6,787 nucleotides of DNA from the NCBI GenBank assembly GCA_020343715.1, contig CP070808.1, positions 2,160,356 through 2,167,142 of the forward strand. The letters are read 5' to 3'. This document shows, piece after piece, positions 5,280 through 6,787 of the stretch (its first letter is position 1; each line of letters begins with the position of its first letter). The position numbers and the translations under genes were made by a program. The notes under the pieces were generated by a model. The model was given only the letters and a program-made list of their open reading frames with translations, searched no databases and was not told the origin of the DNA. The DNA is from Thermoplasmata archaeon. Lineage in GTDB: Archaea > Thermoplasmatota > DTKX01 > GCA-020343715.

Positions 5280-5843
5280 TTGGGATGTGACGACATAAGC
5301 TTCGGCAGGGCCTTCGAGGACTGGATCCGTACCTGGCTCGCCAGGTCGGCCTATCGCAGGTCCTTCCGCGCCCTCCGCCTGGAGGGCGACGAGGACGTGC
5401 TGGAGCTGGGCGTGGGCGGTGGCCAGGCCGCCCGGGTCATCCTGGCCAAGCTGGACAAGGGCGGAACTTACACCGGTTTCGACGTGGACCTCTGGTGGTT
5501 CGAGCGGGCCAAGCGCAACCTGGCCCGTTTCGACAACGTCACCTTGGCCCACGGGGACGTTCGGGACCTCCCCCTGGAGGAGGAGGGCTACGACCTGGTG
5601 GTCATCCACCTGACCCTCCACGACATTCCCGAGGCAGACCGGGAGCCCATCGTGATCGCCCTGGTGGGGAAGCTCCGGAAGGGAGGTGTCCTCTTCATCA
5701 AGGAGCCCACCAAGGCGGGCCACGGGATGCCCGAGGTGGAGGTCTGGCGCCTGATGGATGACGCTGGCCTACATTCCTTCCTCCGTCTCGAGGGGCGAAG
5801 CGTATTCATGGGCCCCATCATCGAGGGGCACTTTCGGAAGTAA
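5280..5843 (+). CDS. Class I SAM-dependent methyltransferase
   Basis: This 187-residue protein has a Rossmann-type methyltransferase core. Motif I is VLELGVGGG (residues 40-48). The acidic end of strand 2 is FDVD (67-70). HGDVRDLPL (91-99) holds the D that contacts adenine, motif IV-like YDLVVIHLTLHDI spans 104-116, and the post-I region closes with LRKGGVLFIKEPTK (132-145). The pattern fits the methyltransf_11/25 (UbiE-like) group, which acts on small molecules or proteins, so the substrate is not predictable. No in-frame ATG precedes the core. A TTG at 5280 is the only reasonable start, and no clear ribosome site is seen. With only 12 bp from the Fic stop codon, translation probably depends on reinitiation or coupling. 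The N-terminal SFGRAFEDWIRTWLARSAYRRSFRAL is helical and may form a substrate lid. Confidence 0.87.
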   Translation: MGCDDISFGRAFEDWIRTWLARSAYRRSFRALRLEGDEDVLELGVGGGQAARVILAKLDKGGTYTGFDVDLWWFERAKRNLARFDNVTLAHGDVRDLPLEEEGYDLVVIHLTLHDIPEADREPIVIALVGKLRKGGVLFIKEPTKAGHGMPEVEVWRLMDDAGLHSFLRLEGRSVFMGPIIEGHFRK

Positions 5844-5860
5844 CAATCTTCCCTATCCCT

Positions 5861-5869
5861 TCATATAGG
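5861..5869 (+). promoter_or_regulatory. Putative TATA-like box for the flavodoxin-like/phosphatase unit
   Basis: TCATATAGG lies in the only non-G+C-rich stretch of the 58-bp gap after the methyltransferase. It is about 35 nt before the chosen ATG at 5902, so initiation would fall near 5890 and give a very short leader. A pyrimidine-rich tract precedes it (5847-5862). No convincing terminator for the upstream operon is visible, so readthrough is possible. Confidence 0.45.
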
Positions 5870-5901
5870 ATGACGTGGGATTCGCCCACAGGTGGATGAA
5901 C

Positions 5902-6372
5902 ATGGGTGAGCAGAGGACGCTGGTCACGTACTTCACCAAGGGTGGCGTGACGGGTGAGAACGCCCAGATAGTGGCGGACGTGCTGAGAGGCGAGTTCGGG
6001 CACCACGTGACCGTGGTCAACATGAGGAAGGAGAAGGTCCCGGACCTGGAGCCCTTCCAGAACGTGGTCGTCGGGACAGGGGTCCGGATCCAGAGGCCCT
6101 ACCGGAAGCCGAGGAAGTTCCTCAAGGACAAGCGGCTACGGGACAAGAAGGTCGCCATCTTCATCTCATCGGGCGAGGCAGGGGACGACCCGGCCGCCGC
6201 CACGGCCAAGTACGAGAAGAAGCTCTGTGGCAACCTGGAGCACATGAAGCCCGTCTCCTGCCAGGCCTTCGGTGGCCGGTTCCCCTTCGGGGACAAGACG
6301 GACTGGACGGACCCGGAGAAGGTCCGTGAGTGGGCGTACAGGCTCGGGGAAGTCCTGAAATACCCCGATTAG
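5902..6372 (+). CDS. Flavodoxin-like protein (HemG/flavodoxin-domain type)
   Basis: This 156-residue protein has the flavodoxin alternation of strands and helices. Strand 1 and the phosphate loop are LVTYFTKGGVTGENAQIVADVL (residues 7-28 region). Strand 3 VVVGTGVRIQRPYRKPRKFL (55-74) is the flavodoxin 'viGtp...' segment. Strand 4 VAIFISSGEAGDDP (84-97) is followed by a helix, and QAFGGRFPFGDKTDW (121-135) resembles the 'gG' segment of Flavodoxin_5/protoporphyrinogen-oxidase-like members. The family binds FMN and moves electrons. The phosphate loop carries a longer KGGVTGEN where T/S-x-T-G-N-T is usual, so FMN binding is likely but not certain. The ATG at 5902 is chosen because AGGTGG (5890-5895) sits 6 nt upstream; the ATG at 5896 and GTG at 5875 are alternatives. 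A phosphatase-superfamily gene follows after 28 bp. Confidence 0.8.
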   Translation: MGEQRTLVTYFTKGGVTGENAQIVADVLRGEFGHHVTVVNMRKEKVPDLEPFQNVVVGTGVRIQRPYRKPRKFLKDKRLRDKKVAIFISSGEAGDDPAAATAKYEKKLCGNLEHMKPVSCQAFGGRFPFGDKTDWTDPEKVREWAYRLGEVLKYPD

Positions 6373-6400
6373 TTGACGCTCCCGCGAGGAGTGAGCGAGC

Positions 6401-6787
6401 ATGCCATTGTTCGGCAAGAAGAAGGAGAGCGCACGCGGTCCCCGAGCCGTGGTGCTGGCCATCGACGGGACTCCCTACAGCCTCCTGCGGAAGCTCATGG
6501 ACGAGGGCGTGATGCCGAACTACCAGCGGTGCATCGGCAACGGCACCTTCACCCGCATGTACTCGACCCAGCCCACCGTCTCCTCGGTGGCGTGGACCTC
6601 CTTCATGTGCGGCCAGGACCCGGGGGGAACCAACATCTTCGGGTTCACCGACCTGTTCCCCAACTCTTACCAGCTGGACATCCCCGACAGCACGCGCATC
6701 AAGTCCAAGCTGGTGTGGGAGCACCTGAGCGAGATGGGCAAGCGCAGTGTCACCATGGGCGTCCCCATCTCGTACCCCACCCGGGAC
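6401..6787 (+). CDS. Alkaline-phosphatase-superfamily enzyme (type I phosphodiesterase/nucleotide pyrophosphatase-like), 3' partial
   Basis: The first 129 residues are present and the frame stays open to the window end. After a basic N-terminus (MPLFGKKKESARG), AVVLAIDGTPYSLLRKLMDEGVMPNY places the first metal-binding aspartate at D22 in the usual 'v.iDG' strand. QPTVSSVAWTSFMCGQDPGGTNIFGF (57-82 region) matches the nucleophile segment. By alignment with the 'PTKTFPNH' motif of nucleotide pyrophosphatases, S61 is the likely nucleophile, with S62 as the alternative. These enzymes hydrolyse phosphomonoesters or phosphodiesters using two metals. The other metal ligands lie beyond the window, so activity cannot be judged. 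A GAGGAGTG ribosome site precedes the ATG. No signal peptide is seen, which suggests a cytoplasmic protein, as is common for this archaeal subgroup. It is probably cotranscribed with the flavodoxin-like gene. Confidence 0.85.
   Translation, partial: MPLFGKKKESARGPRAVVLAIDGTPYSLLRKLMDEGVMPNYQRCIGNGTFTRMYSTQPTVSSVAWTSFMCGQDPGGTNIFGFTDLFPNSYQLDIPDSTRIKSKLVWEHLSEMGKRSVTMGVPISYPTRD

Noticed and set aside
4377..5843. Established phage-defence or toxin-antitoxin island
   Set aside because: No antitoxin gene, integrase, nuclease or other defence genes are adjacent, and G+C of the fic gene matches its neighbours, so there is no sign of recent transfer beyond the AT-rich promoter.

Overview
The window looks like a chromosomal segment of a high-GC archaeon, most likely a mesophilic or moderately thermophilic member of the Thermoplasmatota or a related euryarchaeal lineage. 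This is inference. It rests on TATA-like boxes at archaeal spacing, an apparently leaderless start, T-run terminators, Shine-Dalgarno sites of the GGAGGTGA type, and a surface protein with FG-GAP, cadherin-like and PKD-like modules ending in one C-terminal membrane anchor. All eight recognisable genes lie on the + strand.

Region 1 (2-3170) is a cell-surface block. It holds the 3' part of a large modular, membrane-anchored surface protein, then a small three-helix membrane protein, closed by a hairpin plus T-run terminator.

Region 2 (about 3171-3690) has no convincing gene and is the least explained part. It contains a TATA-like element followed about 100 nt later by a run of seven T (a possible small RNA unit), a second TATA-like element inside an inverted repeat, and three diverged copies of a roughly 60-nt repeat. 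Two of the copies fall in what would be a long leader of the next operon.

Region 3 (3691-4285) is a two-gene operon: a small cysteine-rich zinc-ribbon protein and a single-domain cupin, separated by 10 bp.

Region 4 (4286-5843) starts with a very AT-rich, roughly 90-bp promoter island that carries a 13-bp perfect palindrome. It drives a Fic-domain protein (canonical catalytic motif, N-terminal inhibitory motif, C-terminal putative DNA-binding segment) followed after 12 bp by a class I SAM-dependent methyltransferase.

Region 5 (5844-6787) has its own TATA-like element, a flavodoxin-like protein and, after 28 bp, the N-terminal part of an alkaline-phosphatase-superfamily enzyme that runs off the window.

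No mobile element, CRISPR array, tRNA or rRNA was recognised. The best candidates for something undescribed are the repeat-bearing intergenic region and the Fic-methyltransferase unit with its operator-like palindrome. Neither can be called a new system from this sequence alone.
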